64,000 nt of DNA from Ecdyonurus torrentis (taxonomy: Eukaryota; Arthropoda; Insecta; Ephemeroptera; Heptageniidae): positions 30,310,196 to 30,374,195 of the forward strand of contig OX439127.1 of NCBI GenBank assembly GCA_949318235.1, read 5' to 3'. Below, piece by piece: positions 11,382 through 41,932 of the stretch. The position numbers and the translations under genes were made by a program. How positions within the stretch are numbered: the first letter of the stretch is position 1; each line of letters starts with the position of its first letter. The notes below the pieces were generated by a model. The model had not been told where the DNA came from and made no database searches. It worked only from the letters and a program-made list of their open reading frames with translations.

Positions 11382-14300
11382 AAAAATTCATTGTAGTCTT
11401 ACCTTCTATAAGACCCTGGGCTTTCACTCGCTGCTTGTTTTGACGATAAAAAATAACACACAACACCATAAAAAATTGTCACATATATAAGTTAATAAAA
11501 AGACTCAATTCACAGTTTTTAAAAAAATTATATATACATAGCTATGTTATATTTACACCAATTGTAACGTTTTCGAGTGCGTATGTAGAAACATACAGTG
11601 TCTGCACTCTTCTTCTGCTTACTGAATCTTGCTCACGAGGGTAAGTACGGACATCAGGGTGAATGAACACAGGCAAAAAATAGAAAAAAGAGATACAGGA
11701 TATTCAAAACTTGTAGATCATGCACTGGAGAACAGCCATCAAATTCAATGGGAAAAAACAAAGGTGATAGGAAGAGAAAGTCATTATAAAAAAAGAAAAA
11801 TATTAGAAGCAATAGAAATGTCAAGAAGAAATAATGAAACAATCAGTCAACCTAGTTTTGATTTGCCGCCTATTTGGATTCCACTTATAGATTCATGTAA
11901 AAAGACTGTACCACGTGATCGTACAGGTGAAAATGTAAACAATAAAATAACACCTGACGAGGACGAGCCACTCCCCCCGTTGCGGAGGTCGGCGCGCCTC
12001 GTGAGCAAGAGTCAGTAAGCAGAAGAAGAGTGCAGACACTGTATGTTTCTACATACGCACTCGAAAACGTTACAATTGGTGTAAATATGACATAGCTATG
12101 TATATATAATTTTTTTAAAAACTGTGAATTGAGTCTTTTTATTAACTTATATATAAGTGACAATTTTTTATGGTTTTGTGTGTTATTTTTTATCGTCAAA
12201 ACAAGCAGCGAGTGAAAGCCCAGGGTCTTATAGAAGGTAAGACTACAATGAATTTTTATCATCATGTCACCTCGCTTAATATTCAAATTTTCAAACATAT
12301 ATATATATATTTTTTTTTTTTTCCAGAACATTTGTGGAGCTCAAGAAAAAACCTTTATGATCAAGCATCCAAAGTATGCAACTCAAAAGTATACTCTACA
12401 GGTACAAAAGTTTGCATATATGTTAAAGTGATGTGCTTTAAAAAGTAGAGTGAAAACATTACAATGCTAAAGTTTCTTCTTCTTCTTTCCTAGGTTGGAG
12501 ATGAGTGCATTATTGCTCCACTTGGATTGTTTACTCCAGAATTGCTGGGAGTGACTGGACCAAAGTTAATATATGGACAAAAGGGCTATGCAGGTGATCC
12601 AGAAGATCCCCATGATGGCAGCTACCTAAGAGAAACAAGTGTAAGTAATTTTGGTTTGCCAAATTCCGAGAGGCGATCTCCAGTGAACTTTCTATGAAGT
12701 TTTTCGAAAAATGTGAATATAAGGTAAAAATCTCATATCCACAATATAGTTCAAGGTACTCAAATAAGGAACAAGTTTAAATTGTAACCTTTTATTTGTC
12801 TTCGACTGTACATTTGTAATTTTGGACTGAGTTAGAATATTTCTCTCATGCACAATGTCCTTGTCAATTAACAGTTTGATTTCCCATCCCTCAACTTTTT
12901 ATTATTATTATTATTTTTTTTTTGTAAAACTAATTTTTTAATGCCAACAATGTATGTAACAGTTTTTCTTTCTCTCTAATTTCATTATTAGTGTATCAAA
13001 ATGAATGCTTCAACACAAGCTATGCTCTCTAAAGGTATGGATAATGTAGACCATATGAGTTGTATTGGCATTGCAAATTACATTTGTATAATAATAATAA
13101 TTATTATCAGTATTATTTTTCAACAATATTATTAAAATATAAAATACAGACAAAAAGCATTGTGGTGGGTTTATAAATTGTAAATGTATATAACATTTAA
13201 TCGGACACTCATGAGTAATGAGTCCAAAGACCTGTATCCATTCATTCTAAATTAATTTATAATATTTTGAGCGGATAGGACAAAACATGGCCTTTTGTGT
13301 AAGTACCTGAAGAATCGTATTTATTGACACATTATAAACTAATCTTTTTTACCACTTAATAGTATTTTAAAAATATCATTTAGCAATTGACGCCACAAAT
13401 TTGATCCCATCTCCCAGCAATCTATAAATTAGAGTATCTTCGTGTTTAAAGTGATAATAAACCCTAATAATGAGTATTTTTTGTACTTTTCTAAAACAAT
13501 TCAATAGTAATCAGTCGTTTATTTGACTTTTCTAGTTCGCAAGATAAGCGAGCCCCACGAGAGTAACGATATAGAGTACACGCCCCTCTACTATGAGAGT
13601 AAAAAATATGTACCCCTTGCTCTACCTGCTAAGCTTGCCTGAAAAGGTGTACAGATTTGTTACTCACACAGTAAAGGAAATCTCTGACGTCAGAGATTTC
13701 TTCTTTACCCTAGCGGGGCTCACTTATCCCGTGGGCTAGAAAAGTAAAATAAACGACTGATTTCTATTGAATTATTTTAGCGAAGAATAAAAATTACTTA
13801 TATTTAGGGAAGTAAGGAAAGTATCGCTTTAAATAATTTTCAATTCAATGAGCTCTAATCAATTGTTCTACCATTTTCTTTCCTTTTTAATCTTATTAAA
13901 AGAAAGAATAGGAATAGATAGGATAAAATAGAAAATACAGTATATTGTAAAAGCCCTCTGAAAATTCTCTGAAACATTTTAGGACTTTGTTTTACAACCA
14001 AAATAGAAATTTGTATTCATTTAAATATATTTTCTGTTGTGTGCCCATTTCTGTCAAATTGACAGCATTTGGAAAATGTTGTTTTCTCCTTTAATGTAAA
14101 TTAAAAACTTTTTATGCTTAAATGTTTTAACTATTTTGTTTATAACAGAGACGTGGAGCAAAGGAAAGCCTGGACGCAACGTTGGCTGGAGATGGTTTGG
14201 GAAGTTCTTCTCAACTTTTGGGTCAACTTGATATAGGAGGTTCTTTAGAAGAGGACATTGTAGTGGATGCACTAGACACTGGTATTAACACTGTGAGTCT

Positions 14301-15713
14301 GGGAGGAGCTGGCATGGTGGGTGGTGGCAAAGAGCCTCCTGACAATTGCTTTGTCTCTGACCATCTCATAGGATTGGATCAAGCTGTTGTGCAGAGCATT
14401 GAACGCTGTCGTAAGTTTTCAAATTTATGTGCTAATGCTAATATTGATCAATTTAAAAGAAAAGGGTATAAACCAGCAAGGGCTTTACCATAGTGATGAG
14501 AGTTCTATAGTTTATATTATCAAAGAAAAAAAGAGGGAAATCAACAAGTGCCTTACCAAGATGATGGCTGTAGATATTTGAAGATGTTAAAAGTATTTAC
14601 ATTGATTAAGACGTTTCAAGAGTGGCAACCTCAACCTTCTTCAGTTGCTTAGAGTGTACTGAAAGTATCTGAAGAAAATTAAGAGGGTAATCGCCCTTGA
14701 AATGTCTGAATGTAAATACAGTATTTGTGTTAAATGTGCCACCAAGAATGTCACCTAGCTACGTACTTAATAGTGGTAAGGCGCTTGTTGGTTTCCCTAT
14801 TCTTTTCCTATACCTATTGAAACCAAAAAATTTATTATTATTATTATTATTTCTTAATAAATTATTTGAGCTCTACAGTTTGGTGTAAAATTTGGCAGCA
14901 CATAGATAATAAACACATATTAGATAGCTTTTAGTACTAAAATCCTGACATTATCTTAGTCATTGCCAAAAGCTATCCAGTGTTCAAATATGGGTTTATG
15001 TGCTAGTAAGATTTTCACCAAACTATAGGACTCTCATCACTACGTTAGGGCCTTTGCTAGTTTCCTCTATTCTTGTATTTTAAATTTATCATACCTAACC
15101 CTAATGGTTTATTTTTCTTGGTATCATATTTCCCTAATTTATGCCCCCCCCCCCCCTCTCTCTCTCTCTCTCAAAAAAGAGAGAGAGAGAGAGAGAGAGG
15201 AAGAAGAAGAAGAAGTTATTTCATCTGTCAAATTGTACAGAAAACAAAGAGTCAAATAACAAGAGCCACAACCTCTTTCCCTTTTTGTATGCAGTACAAG
15301 TAAAAATATTATTATTTTTATTTTTAGCAACTGATGATCTAAAACGTAAAATGTTCAGCAACATCTTAGTGGTTGGGGGAGGCATGAAATTCACAGGCAT
15401 TGAATTATGGCTGAAAAATAGGATTTCACTACAAACTCCTTTCAAATATAGAGGAGGTAATTAAATTTTATTATTTTATATTATATTACATATATGTGAA
15501 GGAGGATAAAAATTAATCCTATATCATTTACTATTTTCAGAACAGCTAGATATTATAACTAGTGCCAAAGATATGGATCCTCAAATAACTGCTTGGAAAG
15601 GAGCTTCAATTATGGCATCCTTAGAATCTGTCAATGAACTTTGGATTAAATCACGAGAGTGGCAGGATCAGGGTGTCAAAGTATTAAGAGAACGAGCACC
15701 ATTCATGTGGTGA
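3858..15713 (+). CDS. ACTR8: Actin-related protein 8 (INO80 complex subunit), 12 coding exons
   Basis: Spliced model: 3858-3902, 5218-5385, 7980-8186, 8394-8567, 10048-10158, 10255-10371, 11071-11223, 12327-12401, 12494-12640, 14149-14410, 15328-15456, 15541-15713. It gives 586 aa; human ACTR8 is about 624. The product is the Arp8 subunit of the nuclear INO80 remodeller, where it helps form the actin-containing nucleosome-binding module (family knowledge). Visible signatures: VVIHPGSQNLRIG (about 23-35, first nucleotide-binding loop of the actin fold), INPQEEFNIHYPMKRGDL (exon 4), VVDVGDQKISVSCVEDG (251-267), PEDPHDG (exon 9), VVGGGMKF (501-508), DMDPQITAWKGA (540-551), and a C-terminal RERAPFMW resembling the human end. 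All exons use GT donors and AG acceptors and the phases agree. The ATG at 3858 was chosen because MNVNNIPVFPEPFSE continues directly into the conserved QIQ-N-VVIHPGS block; the frame stays open upstream to an AG at 3772-3773. Exons 10 and 11 around the poorly conserved acidic insert are the least certain part. Confidence 0.95.
4085..5115. mobile_element. Foldback element of the CTTGCTGGTTT family
   Basis: The left arm has CATAGTGAAGAGAGTTCCATAG, TTGGTGAAAATTTTGCTAGC, CTCCAAGAGAAATGGAGTG and AGTCCTTACAGACTC. The right arm carries their reverse complements (near 4910-5090), ending AAGGCCCTTGCTGGTTTATC. A polyC tract (near 4771-4788) lies in between. It sits in ACTR8 intron 1. Confidence 0.65.
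5218..5385 (+). CDS. ACTR8: ACTR8 coding exon 2 (aa 16-71)
   Basis: Acceptor TATTTTAG, donor AGAgtaagt, phase 0 to phase 0. Carries the first actin-fold phosphate loop, VVIHPGSQNLRIG, and IARRLKPGG, equivalent to the human IARRHKQQG region. Confidence 0.95.
6211..7592. mobile_element. Non-autonomous hAT-type element, 1382 bp
   Basis: Terminal inverted repeats CAGGGCCGGCTT and AAGCCGGCCCTG, with an exact 8-bp target duplication ATTGTAAT at 6203-6210 and 7593-7600. The 8-bp duplication and CAGGG start are hAT hallmarks. The ends are GC-rich (GCGATCGCACCACGGGCC; GATGCCGCCCCCCAGACC), the inside AT-rich, and no transposase frame is visible. Lies in ACTR8 intron 2. A possible younger insertion (TAGAGCTGC ... 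ATAGCTCTA, about 6722-7098) is nested in it. Confidence 0.88.
7980..8186 (+). CDS. ACTR8: ACTR8 coding exon 3 (aa 72-140)
   Basis: Acceptor TGCTATCAG, donor GAGgtgaag, 69 codons, phase 0 to 0. Contains QQIAAFNRRSKP and VGGNSGDWTRIHEDVVIGDE, matching the human segment around ARSYNKQMRPAI and EYLVGEEAL. Confidence 0.93.
8394..8567 (+). CDS. ACTR8: ACTR8 coding exon 4 (aa 141-198)
   Basis: Acceptor ATAATATAG, donor AGTgtaagt, 58 codons. Contains HINPQEEFNIHYPMKRGDL and HSGPGGSLSAVLANLEAIW, strongly similar to the human block around YNIHWPIRRGQLNIHPGPGG. Confidence 0.96.
8640..8830. repeat. CTTGCTGGTTT family, partial copy in ACTR8 intron 4
   Basis: TTCTTGCTAGCACAGGTAAT at the left and CTCATCACTGTGGTAAGGCC then CTTGCTGGTTTCCTCTAT at the right match the family ends. 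Confidence 0.55.
9248..9904. mobile_element. hAT-type MITE with about 19 ATCCGGAT words
   Basis: Terminal repeats TAGTGCTGTCGAA and TTCGACAGCACTA; exact 8-bp target duplication GTATGTAT at 9240-9247 and 9905-9912. The self-complementary word ATCCGGAT is repeated about eleven times in the left 230 bp and about eight times in the right 190 bp, with a word-free centre. Lies in ACTR8 intron 4; no coding potential. Confidence 0.9.
10048..10158 (+). CDS. ACTR8: ACTR8 coding exon 5 (aa 199-235)
   Basis: Acceptor TTTCTAG, donor CAAgttagt, 37 codons. Contains VLVIPDIYNRQYLKELVTLL, equivalent to the human LLIPDIYNKQHVKELVNMIL. Confidence 0.96.
10255..10371 (+). CDS. ACTR8: ACTR8 coding exon 6 (aa 236-274)
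   Basis: Acceptor CTATTTCAG, donor AGGgtaagc, 39 codons. Contains the second nucleotide-binding signature VVDVGDQKISVSCVEDGVSH, close to human IVDVGDQKTSVCCVEDGVSH. Confidence 0.97.
11071..11223 (+). CDS. ACTR8: ACTR8 coding exon 7 (aa 275-325)
   Basis: Acceptor CTGTTTCAG, donor CTGgtaatt, 51 codons. Contains EYGGGDVTQTFLWLLKK and LLLQQLKETLCHVDL, equivalent to human LAYGGSDVSRCFYWLMQRAG and LLLQHLKETFCHLD. Confidence 0.96.
11378..12261. mobile_element. Penelope-like element remnant between inverted arms
   Basis: Arms 11378-11640 and 11997-12261 are near-perfect reverse complements (about 264 bp, starting TGATAAAAATTCATTGTAGT). They flank about 356 bp that encode the C-terminus of a Penelope-like protein on the + strand. 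Inverted terminal repeats around a 5'-truncated body are a known outcome of Penelope-like integration. The element begins at the end of a TA tract in ACTR8 intron 7. Confidence 0.75.
11650..12018 (+). pseudogene. Penelope-like protein C-terminus (GIY-YIG region), truncated
   Basis: Open frame with VNEHRQKIEKRDTGYSKLVD, HALENSHQIQWEKTKVI and ESHYKKRKILEAIEM. The spacing H-x-HxIxWE-x-KVIxRE-x-RKxxEAI is the downstream part of the GIY-YIG nuclease that ends Penelope-like proteins. The catalytic GIY-YIG start and the whole reverse transcriptase are absent. The frame ends TAA at 12016-12018, inside the right arm. Recognition is by pattern only. Confidence 0.7.
12327..12401 (+). CDS. ACTR8: ACTR8 coding exon 8 (aa 326-350)
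   Basis: Short 25-codon exon with acceptor TTTTTCCAG and donor CAGgtacaa, encoding NICGAQEKTFMIKHP and so on. It lies 65 bp after the Penelope-like remnant in intron 7. Phase 0 on both sides. Confidence 0.9.
12494..12640 (+). CDS. ACTR8: ACTR8 coding exon 9 (aa 351-399)
   Basis: Acceptor CTTTCCTAG, donor AGTgtaagt, 49 codons. Contains VGDECIIAPLGLFTPELLGV and GDPEDPHDGSYLRETS, matching the human GDPEDPHDEHYLLATQS block. Confidence 0.95.
13462..13809. mobile_element. Foldback element, about 348 bp, in ACTR8 intron 9
   Basis: The arms share AATTCAATAGTAATCAGTCG, GACTTTTCTAGTTCGCAAGA and GCGAGCCCCACGAGAG with their reverse complements on the right. The palindromic centre is AATCTCTGACGTCAGAGATT. 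No coding content; target duplication unclear. Confidence 0.7.
14149..14410 (+). CDS. ACTR8: ACTR8 coding exon 10 (aa 400-487)
   Basis: Acceptor TTTATAACAG, donor TGTCgtaagt, ending in phase 1. Encodes a Gly/Ser/acidic low-conservation insert (SLEEDIVVDALD) followed by conserved SDHLIGLDQAVVQSIERC, equivalent to human KALGLDKAILHSIDCC. Exon 9 joins directly in phase 0. Confidence 0.9.
14453..15092. mobile_element. CTTGCTGGTTT family foldback with a nested relative
   Basis: The outer ends AACCAGCAAGGGCTTTACCA (14472) and GGGCCTTTGCTAGTTTCCTC (15049) face each other. Inside them a second pair, GGAAATCAACAAGTGCCTTA and TAAGGCGCTTGTTGGTTTCC (14536-14800), gives a nested copy of a related subfamily. 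Lies in ACTR8 intron 10. Confidence 0.65.
15328..15456 (+). CDS. ACTR8: ACTR8 coding exon 11 (aa 487-530)
   Basis: Acceptor TTTTTAG, donor GGAGgtaatt, phase 1 to phase 1. Contains DDLKRKMFSNILVVGGGMKF, the conserved adenosine-pocket GGG motif of the actin fold. Confidence 0.96.
15541..15713 (+). CDS. ACTR8: ACTR8 coding exon 12 (aa 530-586, stop)
   Basis: Acceptor CTATTTTCAG. Contains SAKDMDPQITAWKGASIMA and the C-terminal LRERAPFMW before TGA at 15711-15713. Human ACTR8 ends in a closely similar LRERAAFVW. Confidence 0.97.
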
Positions 15714-15759
15714 TGCTATGCTCAAATGTAAAAACAAGTCTTTTTTACTGCAGCTTATC

Positions 15760-15765
15760 AATAAA
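15760..15765 (+). terminator. ACTR8 polyadenylation signal AATAAA
   Basis: Canonical AATAAA 47 bp after the ACTR8 stop, the first such hexamer downstream, giving a very short 3' UTR. Confidence 0.7.
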
Positions 15766-16245
15766 ATATTCCCATTTATATTTGTAAAGAAGAAAATAAC
15801 ATCATCTCATTCATGATCAATGATAAATTTGAAAGAAATTGATATAGGAGAAAACCAGCATAGAAAGTCCCATAATTTTTCTCCTATCCTTTTCTTTCAA
15901 CTTCATGATGCCTAATTATGATGGTTTATTTTCCTTAATATCTCATTCATGATTAAGCTGAACAAAGATTAAAAAAAAAAATGTCTTAAGTACAATACAG
16001 TATAATTTGTCGTAATGTTATATATATTCTGTAAAACACTATAATAAGCATTGCCTGGGTGATAGTTAACTACATGATAAAGTAGCTTAAAGTTTCCACA
16101 TCCAAGTTGTCACTTGCTGTTTTGTAAAATCAAAGAATAAAATTGGAATGCAAAATTAGATTCACCAGTAATAAAGCAATTCTTGTAAGAAGAAGAAGAA
16201 GAAAATGTATAAGGCATTAAAGTGTGTAAGTAAATTTTTCTAGCA
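15766..16245. other. Intergenic, AT-rich; partial CTTGCTGGTTT family end
   Basis: Around 15839-15905 a short palindrome AGGAGAAAACCAGC to TTCTCCTATCCTTTTCTTTC resembles an end of the dispersed foldback family. Otherwise nothing recognised. Confidence 0.4.
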
Positions 16246-16280
16246 ATGCTAAAGTTTAGCTTAAAAAAAAAAGAAAGAAA

Positions 16281-16520
<240 letters not shown>

Positions 16521-17950
16521 GATGAAAAAAACATGGTCCCAAAATGCTAAAGAATGGAAAAGTATGGGTCCTTACACTTTCCTGCGCGGTCTGGATTGAC
16601 TAACATGCTGAAGCACCATTATACAAAATATTAGGTGTTTTTTGTTATGATTAAATTTACTTTTTACGTTAGCAAATGCTATTGAAAATTTGAAATTTTT
16701 GAAATTTTGAGGAATTTGGTAATATTATTATTATCATTTTTATTCGTTGGATAGAAACACTGTATAATATTATATAGTATAGTATAAATAACTAAGTGGT
16801 GATAATTAAAAGAGAGCTAGAGAGATCCTTAACAGAGAAGTGACAACCTCATGTTTTAATCTGGCACATATTACACTAATTTGGGTACTGGTCTGTTTTA
16901 GAGTACCCATATTGTTGTATTGCGGGTTGCAGGTCAGCTTCAAAGATGAAGTTGTTGCTTCTCTGTTAAGAGTCTCTACTAATAGTTGGAATAGCTTGAC
17001 TTCTTTCAAAATACATGAGCAGAGCAGTATCATTACTAAACTTCTGCTCATGGTCCTGTTTGGTAATTCAAAAGCAGTACCTTCATATTATGTCAAGATT
17101 ACATAAATAAAGTGCAAAAAGAGTGTAGTTTAGTTTATGTACTAATCGATGAATTCTAAGCAAACTGTTCTAATAAAAATTTAACATCACTAAAATTTAT
17201 TGCATGATACATGAACCGTACTATAAAATTAATTTCACATATTTTTGACATTTTGTTTTTTAACTTTTGATATTTTCAATCTACTCATGCAATATGTTTT
17301 GAAGTAGTATATACTCTATGTTTGAAAATATATGCCTATATAGCATAAGTTCATATCTCATGGTACAATACAGAGTAGATTGGTAGTATAGTAGTAAACA
17401 GTGGCTTTACCTAAAGTTTAGATCAGCTTGGCTAAGGAGTTATTTGCAAAAATAATAATAAACAAAAAATAAACAGCACATTTTGAATTTGTGACTTTTG
17501 ACTTGCATATTCGGTTGCATATTAGAGGCCTATGATATTGATAATAATTTCAGGTTTTCAAGGTAATCTATTATATTAGTTAATGAATTGAAAACAAACA
17601 GCTTAAATTACCTAATTTTTTTTTTTCTCCTTTTTTTCTTTTTCAGTTGAAAAACAGGAATTTCTAATCCAAGCTTAATTTAAAAAAATATATATACTAC
17701 TATTCTACTCATGCAATATTTTGCTATGCAAGAAGCTTGCATGATCCTCATATTTCCTAAATATTTTAAAATGTATATAAAGCCTATATAATATATTTAA
17801 TGAGATGTATGTATGCGATGTTTTGGATCAGATGTATCAAATCTAATTGATGGTTTCAATAAAAATAATCATAAATCACATCTATACATAAAATAGTTAC
17901 ACTGCCTAGTTGATATATCATAAAATAATTATAAGTATATTATTATATTA
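16521..17950. other. Intergenic; weak foldback at 16825-16975
   Basis: CTTAACAGAGAAGTGACAAC and TTGTTGCTTCTCTGTTAAGA form diverged arms with GGGTACTGG and GAGTACCC inside. The rest is AT-rich with no feature I can support. Confidence 0.5.
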
Positions 17951-17956
17951 ATTAAG

Positions 17957-17961
17957 TATAA

Positions 17962-17993
<32 letters not shown>

Positions 17994-18017
17994 GGATATA
18001 TATATATATATATATAG

Positions 18018-18084
<67 letters not shown>
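17957..18084. repeat. TA microsatellite with two GAGGGA interruptions
   Basis: About 128 bp of TA units broken twice by GAGGGA, 26 bp apart. Confidence 0.95.
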
Positions 18085-18086
<2 letters not shown>

Positions 18087-18130
18087 GAAAAAGAAGGCAA
18101 GAACCCATTGCGGTTGATATTAAAAATTAA

Positions 18131-18441
18131 AGACGTAGAACACCTTGAACAAAAAACTTGCCTAATATCCTAACATATACCCAAATATCAGCATTATTTT
18201 GGCCGGAGTCATTGATTTCTAATTTATTTTCCATTTACAAAATCTCAGTTGCGGGTTTACTACGTCACAGCTCGCCTGTTTCCGCGCGCGTGGACCAGGC
18301 GAGCTGTGACGTAGTAAACCCGCAACTGATATTTTGTAAATGTAAAATAAATTAGAAATCAATGACTCCGGCCAAAATATTGTTGATATTTGGGTATGTT
18401 AGGATATTAGGCAAGTTTTTGGTTCAAGGTGTTCTACGCCT
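18131..18441. mobile_element. TTAA-flanked palindromic MITE, 311 bp
   Basis: Ends AGACGTAGAACACCTTGAAC and GTTCAAGGTGTTCTACGCCT; TTAA on both sides (18127-18130, 18442-18445). The arms are nearly full length, with centre GCCTGTTTCCGCGCGCGTGG and GTTGCGGGTTTACTACGTCA on each side. A second copy is at 31433-31666. TTAA duplication is typical of piggyBac, Kolobok and Sola3. Confidence 0.85.
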
Positions 18442-18608
18442 TTAATATTAAAATTTATGGTACAAAATAGTGGGAGAAGTGAAAATTAATAAAACGCAAA
18501 AAAATATATTCTGTATAAATTTTTATATTATACTGTATATAGTTAATTGGGAATTTTGGGATCAAAATTTTTACTGGTGTAGATTGGTCCTCAAGATTTT
18601 TAATTATA

Positions 18609-18710
18609 TGTCAGGATAGGAAGTTGTGGATAGGTGTATCACTGGGCCAGGATAAAACATCTGTGTTGTTGGCTTATTACCCCGAAAGGGATTCGTCATG
18701 ATATGTATTT
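18609..18710. repeat. LINE-like 3' tail, copy 1
   Basis: TGTCAGGATAGGAAGTTGTG through CCCCGAAAGGGATTCGTCAT to ATGATATGTATT. Nearly the same sequence is at 34303-34413, where it ends in GTAT repeats, as 3' ends of non-LTR elements do. Confidence 0.5.
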
Positions 18711-18954
18711 ATTATTTAAATATATTTTAAAAGGATAGGGATACTGTATACGTATATCAATAAACTACGTTTATTACTCATGTTCTCACACTATACATCA
18801 CAACATTTGATTTATAAAATATATATCCACACATATAAATTAGAGAATTTTTGCTTGTAATTATTGTCCAATTCAATATATGTGACAAACAATCTCTCTT
18901 TCTACTATAAATTATATTTGTCAAATTTTTATCATATTTTACATAGTAAAAAAG

Positions 18955-19436
18955 CAGTGTTGGGGTTGAACACTACACGACTATAGTCGAACTCTAACCG
19001 ATCACGAACAATTAAAATTCTTTCGAACACGATCCGAACTCGAACTTTTTGCAAGGTCGAACACATCACGAACTGTTCGTTAGTGTTCGAATATGTTATT
19101 TTAAAATATATATATAGTATATTTATTATATACTATAAAAATAAACAAACTTTTTATTTTTTATTGAAATATATTTTTAAGTATAATAATGGAAATGCTG
19201 GTTGAAAATCCTTTTACATATACACCATTAATTTTCGTATTGAATTATTAATTAATTTAAAACTTTTAACACCTAAAACTTAATTGCAATAGTGTTCGAA
19301 ATTTCGAACACTCAGCAGTCAAACATGAATTCGAACACCTCAAAAAATCCAAATCGATCGAACTCGCACACGAACTGTTCGAGTTTGTGTGCTGTTCGAA
19401 AAATGTTCGACATCGCACTCGAACACCCCAAGACTG
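18955..19436. mobile_element. hAT-type MITE with TTCGAACA words, 482 bp
   Basis: Ends CAGTGTTGGGGTTGAACAC and GTCGAAC-like sequence closing ACACCCCAAGACTG; exact 8-bp target duplication TAAAAAAG at 18947-18954 and 19437-19444. GTTCGAAC-type words recur at both ends; AT-rich centre. No coding potential. Confidence 0.87.
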
Positions 19437-19444
19437 TAAAAAAG

Positions 19445-20427
19445 TATTATCATATTTTAATATGCAATAAGATGCGAAAACACACTGACTAATTTCACAT
19501 GTTGAATTCAAAATTTCTTTATTTCCAATCTCCTATAACAATCAATTGCAACACACAAAATTACATCGGAGTTATAAAATAAAAAAAAAACTCGTTTATG
19601 CTGTATAGTTATTGTATATTTCAGGGTCTTTTTTAGGTGCAGTCTGCAGTCCACATGATTTTTCCCCAAAGCAAAATTACAGATGGCATATAACTTTTTG
19701 CATAATTAATTAAGTTGCAAAATTAGAAGGAAATCACCATCGCGGTTATAGGTTGATATTTATAAAAGAAAATAGGAAACTAACAAGGACCTATAGTAAA
19801 TCTCATACATAGTTCAGTGAAAATCTTCTAGCACATAGATTTAAAAATTAAAAAAGTTCTTGCGGGTCTTTTTATGTTTGGTTTCATCGGTTTACTGTCT
19901 CCCGCCACCAGCTTTTCGTAAGTCAGGATGCGCCGGCGCCGGCCATGCCACATGTGACGAAGATAAGACACGTATGTTTAAATAGGTACAGTATTCCGCA
20001 AAACAGGTGAAATATACATACGCCCTTATCACTATTTACTAGCGCCAACCAAAGAGGTTAACTCTATGGCGCCAAGTTCCAGTTAAACTCGGGTATGTTA
20101 CGGTATGGATATCAAAGAGGAACTCTATGTCATCGTTTCCGGTTTCAGGGGTGGAGTTTCTTCTGGTTTCTGAGTCAGTCGTCTCAGTCGTCTGTGCCTA
20201 ACACGCTAACACACCTAATCGACCTACTTATCATATACATACTTCGTTTTCAAAGAAGCATGCTGCCTTTTGTTGATGGTTGATGTAGAGCATTGAGTGC
20301 TGAAGACAAAACTGACAACTTATGATTTGCTGATTGCATGAATATAGTTTTTATTATTTATCAGTTACCACAGCAGTTTCAATACATACTTATGTTTCAT
20401 CAAAATCTCGTATTATAAGAATTGAAC
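19445..20427. other. Region upstream of NOP14, GC-richer near 19890-20200
   Basis: A part of the dispersed foldback family (AACTAACAAGGACCTATAGT) is at 19775-19835. From 19890 to 20200 the base composition rises, with GCGCCGGCGCCGGCC and two similar boxes AGAGGTTAACTCTATGGCGC and AGAGGAACTCTATGTCATCG, so this may hold the NOP14 promoter. No TATA box is evident. Confidence 0.4.
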
Positions 20428-41223
<20,796 letters not shown>

Positions 41224-41264
41224 TCTCTGGGTGTATACTTAATATTTGGTATTGTTCAAGTTAT

Positions 41265-41270
41265 AATAAA
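41265..41270 (+). terminator. NOP14 polyadenylation signal AATAAA
   Basis: AATAAA 42 bp after the NOP14 stop, so the 3' UTR is short, as in ACTR8. Confidence 0.7.
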
Positions 41271-41867
41271 GACCCTTTGTGGAAAACATTTTGTTTATTG
41301 AAGTGAAGCAAATGTCCCATGATTAAGTCTGCATTATATACAAATTTATTGTAATGATTAAAAATAAAAAGATTGGACAGTAAAACATAAATCTTTTTAT
41401 TACAGTACCTATCATACATATTGCATAATGTCGACTTTTGATTAATATTAATTAATTCAATTTTAACTCGCAGCTTCAGCAAACATAAGTTCATGTTCAA
41501 GCAAAAATTCATAAACATAAATATACATAAGAAGAGAAATATAAGATAATTATATAGCAGAACTGCTATGTGAAAATCTCCACATATTTATTGCTATCAT
41601 TTTACATACATGTATAACATACATATCATGATGCTATACATTTCTTTTAGGGTAAGCTATAACAGCACTTGCCTTTCTAGCTATCATTTTATTATGGGAT
41701 GGTCCCTGCTATATAAACATAAACAAATTTGGATTAATGAGGGGGGGGGGGGGGTTGATTTTAGCCAGATCACAAGTTAGATAATATCCTGGTCAGACCT
41801 TATTTGAGCGAATTTGTCATGCCATATTATGATTATTATGCTGATGAACCTGCTGATCTAAAATGTT

Positions 41868-41912
41868 TTGTTTTATGATTGTAGGAGACAGAAATAAATA
41901 AACATATTTTGA
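41868..41912. repeat. LINE-like 3' tail, short copy
   Basis: GATTGTAGGAGACAGAAATA followed by AACATATTTTGAAT resembles the longer copy at 43537-43615. Confidence 0.4.
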
Positions 41913-41932
41913 ATGCAAAGTGCACCTCTGGA

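Noticed and set aside
12992..13034. Possible extra ACTR8 exon encoding CIKMNASTQAMLSK
   Set aside because: It has an AG before and a GT after, but at 43 nt it would leave phase 1 where exon 10 must start in phase 0. Exon 9 joins exon 10 in frame without it.
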